A stretch of DNA of 64,000 bases from Novosphingobium hassiacum (GTDB taxonomy: Bacteria > Pseudomonadota > Alphaproteobacteria > Sphingomonadales > Sphingomonadaceae): assembly GCF_014196055.1 (NCBI RefSeq), contig NZ_JACICY010000007.1, positions 124,001 to 188,000 on the forward strand. Direction: 5' to 3'. The notes under the pieces are model-generated. The model was given only the letters and a program-made list of their open reading frames with translations, ran no database searches and was not told where the DNA came from. The number at the start of each line of letters is the position of its first letter. The first letter of the stretch is position 1. The position numbers were made by a program, and so were the translations under genes. Below, one piece after another: positions 46,500 through 56,615 of this stretch.

Positions 46500-47657
46500 A
46501 TGGTCGAAATCAGTTTGCCACGGATCGTGCGGGTGGGCGGCGGTACTATCAACGATCTTCCCGAAGTCCTGGCGCGCTGCGGGCTGTCACGGCCATTTGT
46601 GGTGACCGATGCGTTTCTGGTGCAGTCCGGCCTGGTCGCGCGGATGATCGACGTGCTGGAAAGCGCAGGCCTTTCGGCGCAAGTCTTTGCCGAGACGGTG
46701 CCCGATCCGACCGTGGCAGTGGTCGAGGCGGCGCTTGAGGCGTTGCGCTGGAGCGGGTGCGATTGCGTGATCGGATTCGGTGGGGGCAGTCCGATCGACA
46801 CGGCCAAGGTGATTGCCGCGCTGGCGCTTGATCCGCGACCGATTCCGACGATGAAAGCTCCGGCTGTGACGGATGTCCCGGGCCTGCCGATCATCGCGGT
46901 GCCGACGACGGCGGGGACCGGGTCGGAAGCCACCCGGTTTACCATCGTCACCGATGAGGCGAGCAACGAGAAAATGCTCTGTGCAGGGCTAGCCTTCCTG
47001 CCGACTATCGCGATCGTCGATTTCGAACTGACCATGGGTAAACCTGTGCGGCTGACGGCGGATACCGGGATCGATTCGCTGACCCATGCGATCGAGGCCT
47101 ATGTGTCGCGCCGGGCCAATGCGTTCTCGGATGCGATGGCGCTCTCTGCCATGAAGCTGATCGCGCCCAACATCCGCACCGCCTGTGCCGAGCCTGGCAA
47201 TCGCGCCGCGCGTGAGGCGATGATGGTGGGCGCGCATCATGCGGGGATCGCGTTCTCCAACGCCAGCGTGGCGTTGGTGCACGGGATGAGCCGTCCGATC
47301 GGCGCGTTCTTCCACGTGCCGCACGGGCTGTCCAACGCGATGCTGCTGCCTGCGGTGACGGCGTTCTCGGCACCGTCGGCGCTGGGGCGCTATGCAGAAT
47401 GTGCCCGCGCGATGGGTGTGGCGAGTGAGGATGAGGGCGATCAGGCGGCGGTAGCGCGATTGCTGGAGGAGCTTGCGGCGCTGAACGCCGATCTGTCGGT
47501 GCCGACGCCGCGCTCGCATGGCATATCTCAAGCGCAGTGGACCCAATTAGCGCCCGAAATGGCGCGGCAGGCGATTGCTTCGGGGTCACCTGCGAACAAC
47601 CCGCGGATTGCCGATGCGGGCGAGATCGAGGGGCTTTACGCGGAGGTTTTTGGGTAG
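46500..47657 (+). CDS. Iron-containing alcohol dehydrogenase family protein
   Basis: The ATG at 46500 (with GGAGAGG seven bases upstream) gives MVEISLPRIVRVGGGTIND and 385 residues; ATG 46494 is too close to the Shine-Dalgarno. Group III ADH motifs are present: GGGSPIDTAK, PTTAGTGSEATRFTIV and DSLTHAIEAYVS, and a metal-binding His cluster (FFHVPHGLSNAMLL). It oxidises or reduces a short alcohol/aldehyde or hydroxyacid; the substrate is unknown. A hairpin with a T-tract follows the stop. Confidence 0.92.
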   Translation: MVEISLPRIVRVGGGTINDLPEVLARCGLSRPFVVTDAFLVQSGLVARMIDVLESAGLSAQVFAETVPDPTVAVVEAALEALRWSGCDCVIGFGGGSPIDTAKVIAALALDPRPIPTMKAPAVTDVPGLPIIAVPTTAGTGSEATRFTIVTDEASNEKMLCAGLAFLPTIAIVDFELTMGKPVRLTADTGIDSLTHAIEAYVSRRANAFSDAMALSAMKLIAPNIRTACAEPGNRAAREAMMVGAHHAGIAFSNASVALVHGMSRPIGAFFHVPHGLSNAMLLPAVTAFSAPSALGRYAECARAMGVASEDEGDQAAVARLLEELAALNADLSVPTPRSHGISQAQWTQLAPEMARQAIASGSPANNPRIADAGEIEGLYAEVFG

Positions 47658-47675
47658 CGCGTTCCCCTCTCCCAA

Positions 47676-47705
47676 CCCTCTCCCCTGATGGGGAGAGGGC
47701 TTTTT
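47676..47705 (+). terminator. REP-type hairpin acting as terminator after the alcohol dehydrogenase
   Basis: CCCTCTCCCC (47676-47685) pairs with GGGGAGAGGG (47690-47699), with a TGAT loop and CTTTTT behind it. It belongs to the same palindrome family as the elements at 23341, 29801 and 55812, here with a terminator-grade T-tract. Confidence 0.82.
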
Positions 47706-47709
47706 CACA

Positions 47710-48234
47710 TCAATCCGACAGCGCGTCGATCAGCGCCTGCGAGAATGCCGGAATGTCATCGGGGTTGCGGCTGGTGATGAAGTTGCCGTCGATGGCGACT
47801 TCCTCGTCCACCACGTCGGCGCCGGCATTGGCGAGGTCGGTGCGGATCGAGGGCCAGCTGGTGACGGTGCGCCCATCGAGGATGTCCGCTTCGGCCATTA
47901 GCCACGGTGCGTGGCAAATTGCCGCGATGGTCTTTCCGGCATCGTCGAAGTCGTTGATCAGGTCGATCGCGTCGTCGTTCATGCGCAGGATGTCGGGGTT
48001 CATCTGGCCGCCTGGGAGCAGCAGGGCGTCGAATTCGTCGACCACGACCTGATCGATCGTGAGATCCACAGACACGCTGTCGCCCCAGTTCTTGTCCTTC
48101 CAGCCCTTGATCGAGCCGGACGCGATGCTGGCGACGACGGTTTCGAAGCCGGCGTCTTCCAGTGCCTTCTTCGGGTCCATCAGTTCGGACTGTTCGAAGC
48201 CATCGGTCGCAAGGATGAGGATGCGCTTGGTCAT
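47710..48234 (-). CDS. DJ-1/PfpI-family type 1 glutamine amidotransferase-like protein
   Basis: A 174-residue DJ-1/PfpI protein with nucleophile-elbow Cys107 in AAICHAPW and conserved Glu14 (DGFEQSEL). Members act as protein/nucleotide deglycases, general stress proteins or peptidases; the specific role is not readable. It is convergent with the alcohol dehydrogenase and divergent from parC across 135 bp. Confidence 0.93.
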   Translation of the reverse strand: MTKRILILATDGFEQSELMDPKKALEDAGFETVVASIASGSIKGWKDKNWGDSVSVDLTIDQVVVDEFDALLLPGGQMNPDILRMNDDAIDLINDFDDAGKTIAAICHAPWLMAEADILDGRTVTSWPSIRTDLANAGADVVDEEVAIDGNFITSRNPDDIPAFSQALIDALSD

Positions 48235-48369
48235 GGGTGTTCTCCGGGGAAGGGGGTGCCTGCCGTCAGCGGCGGGCCTGCCCCTACAATTGACGGTGGG
48301 TAGGGTTGTTCCCCAGCTTTCCGCGCGTGGCCTTCCGTTCGTCGGGTCGCGTTGCTAGGACGTTCCGCC

Positions 48370-50658
48370 ATGGCGATCACCAAAGACAACGACCCCGATC
48401 CGTTCGACGCAATCGTCGATGCCCCGTTCGATTCGGCGCTTTCCGAACGCTATCTCGTCTATGCGATGTCGACGATCACCGCGCGCTCGCTTCCCGATCT
48501 GCGCGACGGGCTGAAGCCGGTACACCGCCGCCTGTTGTGGGCGATGCGGCAGCTGAAGCTCGACGCCACGGGCGCGTTCAAGAAATCGGCGCGCGTGGTC
48601 GGCGACGTGATCGGCAAGTATCACCCGCATGGCGATTCGAGCGTCTACGATGCGATGGTCCGCCTCGCGCAGGATTTCGCGCTGCGCTATCCGCTGGTCG
48701 AGGGGCAAGGCAACTTCGGCAATATCGACGGCGATAATGCCGCCGCCTACCGCTATACCGAGGCGCGCCTGACCCGCACGGCGATGCGCCTGATGGCGGG
48801 GCTGGAAGACGGCACGGTCGATTTCCACCCGACGTACAACGGCGAAGAGGAAGAGCCCGAGATATTCCCGGGCCTGTTCCCCAATCTATTGGCCAACGGC
48901 TCCAGCGGGATCGCGGTGGGCATGGCGACCAACATCCCGAGCCACAATGTGGCCGAGATCGTCGATGCCACGCTGCTGCTGATCGACAATCCGGCGGTCG
49001 AGCACGAACAGCTGATGCAGGTGTTCCACGGTCCCGACCTGCCGACGGGCGGCATCGTGGTCGATAGTCCGGCGGCGATTTCGGCGGCCTACGCCAGCGG
49101 ACGCGGCGCGATCCGGGTGCGCGGGCGGTTTTCGACCGGGCGCGACGCTGACGGCAATTGGGAAGAGACCGGGATCGAGAAGCTGGGCAGCGGCCAGTGG
49201 CAGCTGGTTATCTCGGAAATCCCCTATCAGGTGCAGAAGGGCAAGCTGATCGAGCAGATCGCGCAGCTTATCGCCGACAAGAAGCTGCCGATCCTTGAAG
49301 ATGTGCGCGATGAATCGGACGAGCAAATCCGGCTGGTGCTGGTCCCCAAGAGCCGCAACATCGATCCCGATCTGCTCAAGGAATCGCTGTTCCGGCTGAC
49401 CGATCTGGAAAACCGTTTCGGGCTCAATCTCAACGTGCTCGACGCGCGGCGCACGCCGGGTGTGCTTGGCCTGAAGCTGATGCTGCAGGAATGGGTGATC
49501 GCCCAGATCGACATCTTGCTGCGCCGTTCGCGCCATCGGCTGGAAAAGATCGCCGCCCGGCTCGAACTGGTCGGCGGCTACATCATCGCCTACCTCAATC
49601 TCGACCGGATTATCGAGATCATCCGCAGCGAGGACGAGCCCAAGCCGGTGATGATGGCCGAGTTCGAGCTGACCGACCGGCAGGCCGAAGCGATCCTCAA
49701 CATGCGGCTGCGCAGTTTGCGCAAGCTTGAGGAAATGGAGCTGCGCAAGGAGCTTGAGGAGCTGAAAGCCGAGCAGGAAGAGCTGCAGAAGCTGCTGGAT
49801 AACCCCGCCAAGCAGCGCACCCGCCTGAAGCGCGACCTGAACGCGCTGCGCAAGGAGTATTCCGAGGACACCCCGCTCGGCCGCCGCCGCACGACGATTG
49901 CCGAAGCCGCGCCGACGCGCGAGTTCAGCATGGACGCGATGATCGAGAAGGAGCCGGTGACGGTGATCCTCTCGGCCAAGGGCTGGATCAGGGCGGCCAA
50001 GGGGCATCTGCCGCTGGATGGCGATTTCAAGTTCAAGGAAGGCGATGGCCCTGCCTTCGCGCTGCATTGCCAGACGACCGACAAGCTACTGGTGGCGATC
50101 GACAACGGGCGCTTTTACACGCTGGGCGCCGACAAGCTGCCCGGCGCGCGCGGCTTTGGTGAGCCGATCCGCACGATGGTCGATATCGATTCCGATGCGC
50201 ATATCGTCAGCCTGGTGATCCACAAGGCCAAGGGGCAGTTGCTGCTGGCAGCCAATTCGGGGCGCGGGTTTGCCGCCGAGATGGACGAGCTGCTGGCCGA
50301 AACGCGCAAAGGGCGCGGCGTGGTATCGACCAAGCCGGGCGTGAAGCTGGCCGTGGTCCGCGAGATCGCCGCCGAACACGATCACGTTGCGGTGATCGGC
50401 GATAACCGCAAACTGGTGGTCTTCGCGCTGTCCGAAGTGCCGCTGCTGGCCAAAGGGCAGGGGGTGACGCTGCAACGCTACAAGGACGGCGGCATGGCCG
50501 ATGTGGTCACGATCAAGCTGGAAGACGGGCTGTCGTGGACGATGGGCGGCGAAAGCGGTCGGACGCGGACCGAGAAGGACCTGCTGCCGTGGAAGGTCGC
50601 ACGCGGTGCTGCCGGCAGGTTGCCGCCGAACGGGTTTCCGCGGGATAACAAGTTTTGA
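48370..50658 (+). CDS. parC: DNA topoisomerase IV subunit A
   Basis: The ATG at 48370 gives [17 protein letters not shown] and 762 residues, the ParC length (GyrA would be longer and keep a full QRTGGKG box). The catalytic tyrosine lies in [11 protein letters not shown] (Tyr129). The quinolone-resistance region reads [11 protein letters not shown], with Ser90 and Asp94 in the unmutated, sensitive-type state. With ParE it decatenates daughter chromosomes. The gene is transcribed alone and ends before an inverted repeat at 50674. Confidence 0.96.
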   Translation: MAITKDNDPDPFDAIVDAPFDSALSERYLVYAMSTITARSLPDLRDGLKPVHRRLLWAMRQLKLDATGAFKKSARVVGDVIGKYHPHGDSSVYDAMVRLAQDFALRYPLVEGQGNFGNIDGDNAAAYRYTEARLTRTAMRLMAGLEDGTVDFHPTYNGEEEEPEIFPGLFPNLLANGSSGIAVGMATNIPSHNVAEIVDATLLLIDNPAVEHEQLMQVFHGPDLPTGGIVVDSPAAISAAYASGRGAIRVRGRFSTGRDADGNWEETGIEKLGSGQWQLVISEIPYQVQKGKLIEQIAQLIADKKLPILEDVRDESDEQIRLVLVPKSRNIDPDLLKESLFRLTDLENRFGLNLNVLDARRTPGVLGLKLMLQEWVIAQIDILLRRSRHRLEKIAARLELVGGYIIAYLNLDRIIEIIRSEDEPKPVMMAEFELTDRQAEAILNMRLRSLRKLEEMELRKELEELKAEQEELQKLLDNPAKQRTRLKRDLNALRKEYSEDTPLGRRRTTIAEAAPTREFSMDAMIEKEPVTVILSAKGWIRAAKGHLPLDGDFKFKEGDGPAFALHCQTTDKLLVAIDNGRFYTLGADKLPGARGFGEPIRTMVDIDSDAHIVSLVIHKAKGQLLLAANSGRGFAAEMDELLAETRKGRGVVSTKPGVKLAVVREIAAEHDHVAVIGDNRKLVVFALSEVPLLAKGQGVTLQRYKDGGMADVVTIKLEDGLSWTMGGESGRTRTEKDLLPWKVARGAAGRLPPNGFPRDNKF

Positions 50659-50673
50659 TCCTTGCACTCGGCG

Positions 50674-50740
50674 TCCCCGCGAAGCCGGGGACCTCAGGAG
50701 ATTGTGCGATCAGGCCTGAGGCCCCCGCCTTCGCGGGGGA
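50674..50740. repeat. Inverted repeat between parC and the DsbD-type gene
   Basis: TCCCCGCGAAGCCGGGGACC (from 50674) is largely mirrored by GCCCCCGCCTTCGCGGGGGA (50721-50740); the arms continue with CCTCAGG/CCTGAGG around a 16-bp loop. It lies in the 87-bp gap of the convergent genes and probably works as a bidirectional hairpin. Confidence 0.8.
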
Positions 50741-50745
50741 ACGTG

Positions 50746-52776
50746 TTATTCGACGGGCAGGCCTGCCAGCAAATCCGGCGTAAGCACTTGGGGCAATTGG
50801 CGCGGATCGCCTTTGCCAGCCGGATACCACAAGTAGAGCGGGACGCCTGCTGCGCCTTGCGCGGTGAGGAATTTGGTGATCGCTGGGTCGCGGCGCGTCC
50901 AGTCGCCTACCAGCACGACGACGCCTGCCTTTTCGAACGCCGCGCGGGTTGTTTCGCGCTCGATCGAGGTGCTTTCGTTGACTTTGCACGACAGGCACCA
51001 GTCGGCGGTGAAATAGGCGAAGACGGGCTTTCCGGCCTTGCGCGCTTCGGCCAATGCGGCCTCGCTGAACGGGCGGGCGTTCAGCAGGCCACCTTCGGCG
51101 ATCTGGGCAGGGGTTGCAGGCGGCAGGCCGATCACGCCGCCGATGGCGATCAGCGCGGCGATGGCGATCAACTTGACCGTCGATTGGCCTTTGCGCTGCG
51201 TGACGCCCACCGCTGCCAGAGCACCGAGCAGGACCACAGCGATGGCTATCAGGACGACGGTGAAGGTCTGGCCGCCCACGCGCCATGCCAGCCATGCCAG
51301 CGCCAGCGCGGTCAGCCCCATCGGCAATGCCATCCAGCGGCGGAACCGCTCCATCCACGCACCGGGCTTGGGCAGGAGAAGGCGCAGCGCTGGCACGAAG
51401 CCGAGGGCCAGGAACGGCAAGGCAAGGCCAAGGCCGAGCGCTGCGAAGACGCCGAGCGCGGCCCACCACGGCAGGACCAGCGCCGCGCCCATTGCGGCGG
51501 CCATGAACGGGCCGGTGCAGGGCGTGGCGATGAAGGCGGCGAGGAGGCCCGTGCCGAACGCGCCGGACGGGCCTGCGCCGCGCTCTACCGAAAGCCCCGG
51601 CAGTTCGAACAGCCCGGCGAAGTTGGCGGTCATGGCAACGGCGAGCAGCAGCAGCACTGCAACTACGCCGGGTTCCTGCAATTGGAATGCCCAACCCACT
51701 TGCTCGCCACTCGCGCGCAGGGCGAGCATGACACCGCCGAGCGCGAGGCAGGCGAGGACTACGCCTGCGGTGTAGGCCAGCGCTTCGCCCCTCGCGTTGT
51801 GCGAATTGCCGCGCGCCAGTGCCAGCGCCTTGAGGCTGAGGACCGGGAACACGCAGGGCATGACGTTGAGCACCAAACCGCCTACGAACGCACCGAGCAG
51901 CGCAAGGCCGAGCACCGTCAGCGAGAATGCCGCGCCGCCGATCTGCGTCCCGCCTTCGGGTACCGTGCCGGGGAGCGCCGTGAAAGCTATGCCGCCAGCA
52001 TCCTTGCCCATCGCCAGCACGCCTTCGACTTTGGCGGGTGTGGCGGGCGACGTGCTCAGCGGAACTTCGACGACCAGCGTGTCGCCATTGCGGAAGAATC
52101 GCTGCGGGGCGGCGTAATCGGCAAGGCGTTCAGTCGAGAGGAACAGGTGGGGCGTTTCCAGCGAAGCGCTGGCCGGGAAGGGCAGCGCGACCCGCAGGGC
52201 ATTGTTTGCCAAGGCAAACGAACCGCTGCGATCGAGCGGTGCCGGAAGGCTCGCGCGCCACTGTTCGAAGCGCGCGTCTTTCGCGCCCGATCCGATCGTT
52301 ATTGTGCCCTGCAATTCGGCACGCTCGGGCACGCAAATCGATTCGGTGCAGACCAGCCACTGCGCCTTGACCGAGATCGGAAGCTGCGAGGCGCCGCCGA
52401 CATCCTGCGGCAGCTTGATCGGGACGAGCACGGCATAGGCATGTTCGTAAACGTGGTTCATCAGGCCCTGGACGAGCAGGGTCTGCGGGACCGGAAATTG
52501 CATCGCGCCCGTCGTCGCGCCGGAGGGCAGGCTCCAGTCGAGCGCGAGGCCGTAACCTGCATCGCCGGGGTTGGACCAGTAGCCGTGCCACCCTGCCTCG
52601 GGCTGCATCAACAGCGCGAGCATGACCGTGTCGCCGGGCTGAACCGGTCCCTCGGCCAGCAGCGTGGCGCGCATGTGGTTGGACGCGGCTTGTGCCGGGG
52701 ATAGCGCAGCAAGCAGCGACAGCCACAGGGCCGTCACAAACATCGCTATAGTGCGCAGCGTTGGCTTGGCGGGCAT
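50746..52776 (-). CDS. DsbD-type protein-disulfide reductase
   Basis: The ATG at 52776 opens a signal peptide (MPAKPTLRTIAMFVTALWLSLLAALSPAQA) and 676 residues; the 112 upstream in-frame codons cross the divergent phosphatase control region and are rejected. The order is periplasmic N-domain (LVCTESICVPE Cys pair), membrane transporter core (MPCVFPVLSLKA and TPCTGPFMAAA Cys) and C-terminal thioredoxin domain with WCLSCK. It moves reducing power from cytoplasmic thioredoxin to periplasmic partners such as cytochrome-c maturation proteins. It is named by architecture; dsbD orthology is likely. Confidence 0.93.
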   Translation of the reverse strand: MPAKPTLRTIAMFVTALWLSLLAALSPAQAASNHMRATLLAEGPVQPGDTVMLALLMQPEAGWHGYWSNPGDAGYGLALDWSLPSGATTGAMQFPVPQTLLVQGLMNHVYEHAYAVLVPIKLPQDVGGASQLPISVKAQWLVCTESICVPERAELQGTITIGSGAKDARFEQWRASLPAPLDRSGSFALANNALRVALPFPASASLETPHLFLSTERLADYAAPQRFFRNGDTLVVEVPLSTSPATPAKVEGVLAMGKDAGGIAFTALPGTVPEGGTQIGGAAFSLTVLGLALLGAFVGGLVLNVMPCVFPVLSLKALALARGNSHNARGEALAYTAGVVLACLALGGVMLALRASGEQVGWAFQLQEPGVVAVLLLLAVAMTANFAGLFELPGLSVERGAGPSGAFGTGLLAAFIATPCTGPFMAAAMGAALVLPWWAALGVFAALGLGLALPFLALGFVPALRLLLPKPGAWMERFRRWMALPMGLTALALAWLAWRVGGQTFTVVLIAIAVVLLGALAAVGVTQRKGQSTVKLIAIAALIAIGGVIGLPPATPAQIAEGGLLNARPFSEAALAEARKAGKPVFAYFTADWCLSCKVNESTSIERETTRAAFEKAGVVVLVGDWTRRDPAITKFLTAQGAAGVPLYLWYPAGKGDPRQLPQVLTPDLLAGLPVE

Positions 52777-52903
52777 GGTTGTCCAAAATGGCCGCTTGAA
52801 CCCGAAAGTCCCTTGAAGACAGACACCGCCGGGGCCATGCGTAAGCATCTGCGGGCGTCCTACGATTGGCCTTCTCCCGTGTCCAGTACGTGCCCCTAGG
52901 AGT

Positions 52904-54586
52904 ATGTTTCGCGTGATCTCCATTTCCCGCAAATTTGCACTCGCGATTGCCGCCGTAACGCTGCCATTCAGCCCGCTGATGGCGCAGGAAACGGTGCCTG
53001 CGGTCAGCCAGACCGTATCACCACGCGCGCCGCGCCTGATCGTCGCGATCTCGGTTGACCAGTTCTCGGCCGACTTGTTCGCGCAGTATCGCCAGCGGTT
53101 TACCGGCGGCATTGCCCGCCTGACCGAAGGGGCGGTGTTTCCTTCGGGCTACCAGAGTCACGCGGCGACCGAGACTTGCCCCGGCCATTCGACGATCATG
53201 ACCGGCAACCGCCCGGCGCATACCGGGGTCATTGCCAATTCGTGGATCGACCAGTCGGTCACGGTCGGTTCGAAGGTGGTCTACTGCGCCGAGGACGTGT
53301 CCAAGCGCACGGCGGGATCGAAGGACTATGTCGCATCGGTCGGCAACCTGCTGGTGCCGACGCTGGGCGAATGGATGAAGCGGGCCAACCCTGCGGCGCG
53401 CAATATTGCGGTATCGGGCAAGGATCGCGGCGCGCTGATGATGGGCGGGCACGACATCGATCAGGTCTATTGGTGGAAGGGCAAGGGCTTTGCCACGCTG
53501 GCTGGCCGCGAACTCGGGCCGACTGCGCTCGCGCAGAACGCCGCGATCACCGCGACGCTGGCAAAGGGCGCACCGGCGTTTCCCGTCCCTGCATGGTGTG
53601 CGCGGCAGAACCGTGTGGTGCAGGCGGGCAAGGCCTCGGTCGGGACCGGTCACTTCGCGTTGAAGGCAGGCGATAGCGACGCGTTCCGCGCCTCGCCCCG
53701 GCTCGACCGTGCGACGCTGGATCTGGCGACGCGGTTGGTGGACGAGCAGAAGCTGGGCAAGGGCACCGTGCCCGATGTGCTTTCGGTCAGCCTCTCGGCC
53801 ACTGACTACGTCGGCCATTCGACCGGGACCGAGGGCGCGGAAATGTGCATCCAGCTGACCCAGCTCGATGCCGCGCTGGGCGATTTCTTCGCAGGGCTCG
53901 ACAAGCGCGGGATCGACTACGCGGTCGTGCTGACGGCGGACCACGGCGGGTTCGATATGCCGGAGCGGTTGCAGGAACAGGCGCTCGTGCAGTCGTCCCG
54001 GGTGGGCGACGACGTATCGGCAGCAGCGCTTTCGACTGCGCTCGGCAAGCGTTACGGCATCGAGGCCAAGGGCCTGATCCTGTCCGACGGTCCGGCGGGC
54101 GACTATTGGCTGCGCAATGATATCGCGCCGGGATTGCGCGGCAAGATCATCGACGATGCCAAGGCGATGTTGATGACCAGCCCGCAAGTCGAGGCGGTGC
54201 TTTCTGCTGCCGAAATCGCGGCAACGCCGATGCCGACGGCCTCGCCAGAGACGTGGACACTCACCGAACGGGCGCGCGCATCGTACAATCCGCTACATTC
54301 GGGCGACTTTCTGGTCATGCTCAAGCGTGGTGTCGTGCCGATCGCTCATGCCGGCGCAGGCTATGTCGCCACGCATGGCAGCCCGTGGGACTATGATCGC
54401 CGCGTGCCGATGCTGTTCTGGCGCAAGGGCATGACGGGCTTCGAACAGCCAAGTCCCGTTGAGACAGTAGACATAGCGCCCAGCCTTGCGGCATTGATCG
54501 GCCTGAACGTACCCGAAGGTTCGTTTGACGGACGCTGCCTCGATCTCGATGGTGGTCCGGGAAGCACCTGTGGAGTTCCGCGATGA
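52904..54586 (+). CDS. SPAP-like alkaline phosphatase, exported
   Basis: This 560-residue protein has a signal peptide (MFRVISISRKFALAIAAVTLPFSPLMAQ). It matches the Sphingomonas alkaline phosphatase (SPAP) type: VAISVDQFSADLFAQYR with metal ligand Asp52, then SHAATETCPGHST, where Thr89 occupies the nucleophile position known for SPAP, with a Thr instead of the Ser of E. coli PhoA. Later AVVLTADHGGFDMP supplies Asp/His ligands. It hydrolyses phosphate monoesters in the periplasm or outside. No Pho box was recognised. The stop overlaps the monooxygenase gene by ATGA. Confidence 0.92.
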   Translation: MFRVISISRKFALAIAAVTLPFSPLMAQETVPAVSQTVSPRAPRLIVAISVDQFSADLFAQYRQRFTGGIARLTEGAVFPSGYQSHAATETCPGHSTIMTGNRPAHTGVIANSWIDQSVTVGSKVVYCAEDVSKRTAGSKDYVASVGNLLVPTLGEWMKRANPAARNIAVSGKDRGALMMGGHDIDQVYWWKGKGFATLAGRELGPTALAQNAAITATLAKGAPAFPVPAWCARQNRVVQAGKASVGTGHFALKAGDSDAFRASPRLDRATLDLATRLVDEQKLGKGTVPDVLSVSLSATDYVGHSTGTEGAEMCIQLTQLDAALGDFFAGLDKRGIDYAVVLTADHGGFDMPERLQEQALVQSSRVGDDVSAAALSTALGKRYGIEAKGLILSDGPAGDYWLRNDIAPGLRGKIIDDAKAMLMTSPQVEAVLSAAEIAATPMPTASPETWTLTERARASYNPLHSGDFLVMLKRGVVPIAHAGAGYVATHGSPWDYDRRVPMLFWRKGMTGFEQPSPVETVDIAPSLAALIGLNVPEGSFDGRCLDLDGGPGSTCGVPR

Positions 54587-55803
54587 ATGAACTAAGCGCC
54601 GACGTCGTGATCCTTGGCGGTGGCCTTGTCGGCATGACGCTGGCGATCGGCCTCGCCAAGGCGGGGATCACGAGCCATGTGGTCGACAATTCCGACCCTG
54701 CGGCGCAGACGGCGGACGGGTTCGACGGGCGTGCTTCGGCGATTTCGACGGCGAGCTGGAATCTCTACGCGCATCTAGGCATGGCCGAGGCGCTGACGCC
54801 GCTGGGTTGCCCGATCGAGGCGATCGCGGTGACCGACGGGATGCAGCCGGGGCGGATCGACTTCAAGCCGGACGAGGATGAAGGCTCGCTGGGGCGGATG
54901 TACGCCAACCGCGATCTGCGCATCGCGATGTACGATGTGGCGTCGAAGGAAGACGCGATCACGTTTCACCCCAATGCGCATGTGCTGAAGCGCGAGCGCG
55001 GCGAGCATGGCGTCACGGTGACGCTGGCCGATGGGCGCGTGCTCAAGGGGCGGCTGCTGGTCGGGGCCGAGGGGCGCAAGTCGCCGACGCGCGACGAGGC
55101 GGGTTTCACGCCTGCCCGTTGGGATTACGGCCACCGCGCGATCATCGCGGGGCTGGCTCACGAAAAATCGCACGAGAACGTGGCGTGGGAAGTGTTCTAT
55201 CCGGCGGGTCCGTTCGCGCTGTTGCCGTTGCTCGATGATGCCGACGGCAGGCACCGTTCGGCGCTGGTCTGGACCGTGGCGGAAAAGGACGCCGCCGCCG
55301 TGCTGGCGATGCCCGAGGCGATGTTCCTGAACGAGGTCTCGGCGCGGATGCAGGGCATGTTCGGCGCGCTGACGCTGGCCGCGCCGCGCACGTCGTACCC
55401 CCTGAACTTCCATCACACCGCCAGGATCGTGGACGAGCGGCTGGCGCTGGTTGGCGATGCCGCGCACGGGATGCACCCGATTGCGGGGCAGGGGTTGAAC
55501 GTGGGCCTGCGCGATGTCGCGGCGCTGGTCGAGGTGCTGTCGGACGGGTTGCGGCTGGGGCTGGATGTGGGCGATGCGCAATTGCTGGCGCGCTACGAAC
55601 GCTGGCGCGCGGCGGATACGTTCATGGTCGCGACCGCCACCGATGTGCTGACGCGGCTGTTCGGCGTGCCCGGGCGCTTGCCCTCGGCGATCCGGCGGCT
55701 GGGCATGGCGGGCGTGCAGCGCGCGGGGCCGCTGAAGCGCTGGTTCATGGACGAGGCGCGCGGGATGAGCGGCGATCTGCCGAAGCTGCTGCGGGCGGCT
55801 TGA
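54583..55803 (+). CDS. UbiH/COQ6-family FAD monooxygenase
   Basis: A 406-residue flavin hydroxylase of the UbiH/UbiF/VisC/COQ6 group, which hydroxylates the ubiquinone ring. The GGGLVGMTLAIGLAKAG ADP-binding motif and GDAAHGMHPIAGQGLNVGLRDV ribityl-binding motif are complete. It is translationally coupled to the phosphatase gene (ATGA overlap), a pairing with no obvious functional logic. The position of hydroxylation cannot be told from sequence. Confidence 0.93.
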   Translation: MNELSADVVILGGGLVGMTLAIGLAKAGITSHVVDNSDPAAQTADGFDGRASAISTASWNLYAHLGMAEALTPLGCPIEAIAVTDGMQPGRIDFKPDEDEGSLGRMYANRDLRIAMYDVASKEDAITFHPNAHVLKRERGEHGVTVTLADGRVLKGRLLVGAEGRKSPTRDEAGFTPARWDYGHRAIIAGLAHEKSHENVAWEVFYPAGPFALLPLLDDADGRHRSALVWTVAEKDAAAVLAMPEAMFLNEVSARMQGMFGALTLAAPRTSYPLNFHHTARIVDERLALVGDAAHGMHPIAGQGLNVGLRDVAALVEVLSDGLRLGLDVGDAQLLARYERWRAADTFMVATATDVLTRLFGVPGRLPSAIRRLGMAGVQRAGPLKRWFMDEARGMSGDLPKLLRAA

Positions 55804-55811
55804 GCTTACGT

Positions 55812-55935
55812 AGCCCTCGCCACTTCAGGGGAGAGGGTTGGGAGAGGGGCCTTTCTCGCACACCAAGCCCCACGCAACTTCGGCTAGGCAGACAAGCTGC
55901 CAAGCCTTCGTATCTCTCCCCTGAAGGGGAGAGAG
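55812..55935. repeat. Composite palindromic element (copy 2, inverted)
   Basis: Read on the minus strand this matches the 23341-23460 element over both end palindromes and most of its interior (GAGATACGAAGGCTTGGCAGC here, one version against GAGATACGCAGGCTTGCCAGC there). The 5' palindrome of this copy is degenerate (CTCGCCACTTCAGGGGAGAG). Confidence 0.85.
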
Positions 55936-55959
55936 CAGGTGTTGCACCACTGCCCACTT

Positions 55960-56208
55960 CGTCGCCCCGGACTTGATCCGGGGTAAGGCTTTTGTTTCGC
56001 GCAGAGACCGCAAAGAGCGCAGAGAAGGTTTGATCGCGCGGAGGCGCGGAGAAGGCGCTTTTCGACGAGCCGTCGCGGCGATCAACGGGCCCGTACTCGG
56101 CTCTACCGCAGCCACCACACACAAAAATCTCTGCGGCCTCTGCGCGAACCAAAACGTCATCGCTTCCCGGGAAGAGCAGCCTCACCCCGGATCAAGTCCG
56201 GGGCGACG
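55960..56208. repeat. Nested inverted repeat (outer and inner arms)
   Basis: The outer arms, CGTCGCCCCGGACTTGATCC... (55960-55984) and ...GGATCAAGTCCGGGGCGACG (56184-56208), are a perfect 25-bp inverted repeat. Inside are a GTTTCGCGCAGAGACC arm (55994-56025) and a GGCCTCTGCGCGAAC arm (56127-56149). The inner arms resemble the element at 16050-16174. The structure suggests one repeat inserted into another. Confidence 0.85.
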
Positions 56209-56312
56209 ATGTAAGGGGCAGCTATTGGTATTCAGGCCAAGGGCGCTGATCGGCAGGAAATGGGTGGAAACCTGACATTGCGATATGTGAGAACTTGCTG
56301 CACCATCGAGTT

Positions 56313-56531
56313 ATGCTCGAGTTTCAATGCTGGTTCTGTGGTGCAGGTATCAACCGCGACGACGATGGCGCGCTTCTCGTGAGCGTCGAGGGTTTGTGGC
56401 GATGGGCGGAGGGACGCCGTGCGACCGACGATCCCTTCCAGAACATCTACGTTCACTCGCATTGCGCCAAGGATCGCATGGCTGGTGCGACGATGAGCTT
56501 AGAGCCACCCGTGTTCGGCGAGGAAGACTGA
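56313..56531 (+). CDS. Small protein with CxxC and HSHC, possible zinc site (72 aa)
   Basis: The ATG at 56313 gives MLEFQCWFCGAGINRDDDGALL; an ATG 18 bp upstream is an alternative. Cys6-x2-Cys9 and His50-Cys51 (NIYVHSHCAK) could coordinate one zinc ion. A conserved-looking VEGLWRWAEG segment lies between them. No function is recognised. It is flanked by nested repeats and the convergent 222-aa gene. Codon usage and the Cys pattern argue that it is a real gene. Confidence 0.6.
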   Translation: MLEFQCWFCGAGINRDDDGALLVSVEGLWRWAEGRRATDDPFQNIYVHSHCAKDRMAGATMSLEPPVFGEED

Positions 56532-56615
56532 GGATCCGCAAGTGGGCTCGAGCGGTCAGTGTTGAATTTCGTAATCTGGGTGGGGAACTGACACTCGAGA
56601 TTGGCAGGCATGCTT

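Larger units (their letters stand above)
55804..56312. other. Repeat-rich 509-bp region without genes
   Basis: This is the only stretch over 300 bp without a gene. It holds the composite palindromic element (55812-55935), the nested inverted repeat (55960-56208) and about 100 bp before the 72-aa open frame. No protein, RNA gene or att-like direct repeat is visible. Confidence 0.85.

Noticed and set aside
52777..53112. N-terminal extension of the DsbD-type protein
   Set aside because: It would run through the divergent phosphatase's 5' end; the ATG at 52776 opens a proper signal peptide.
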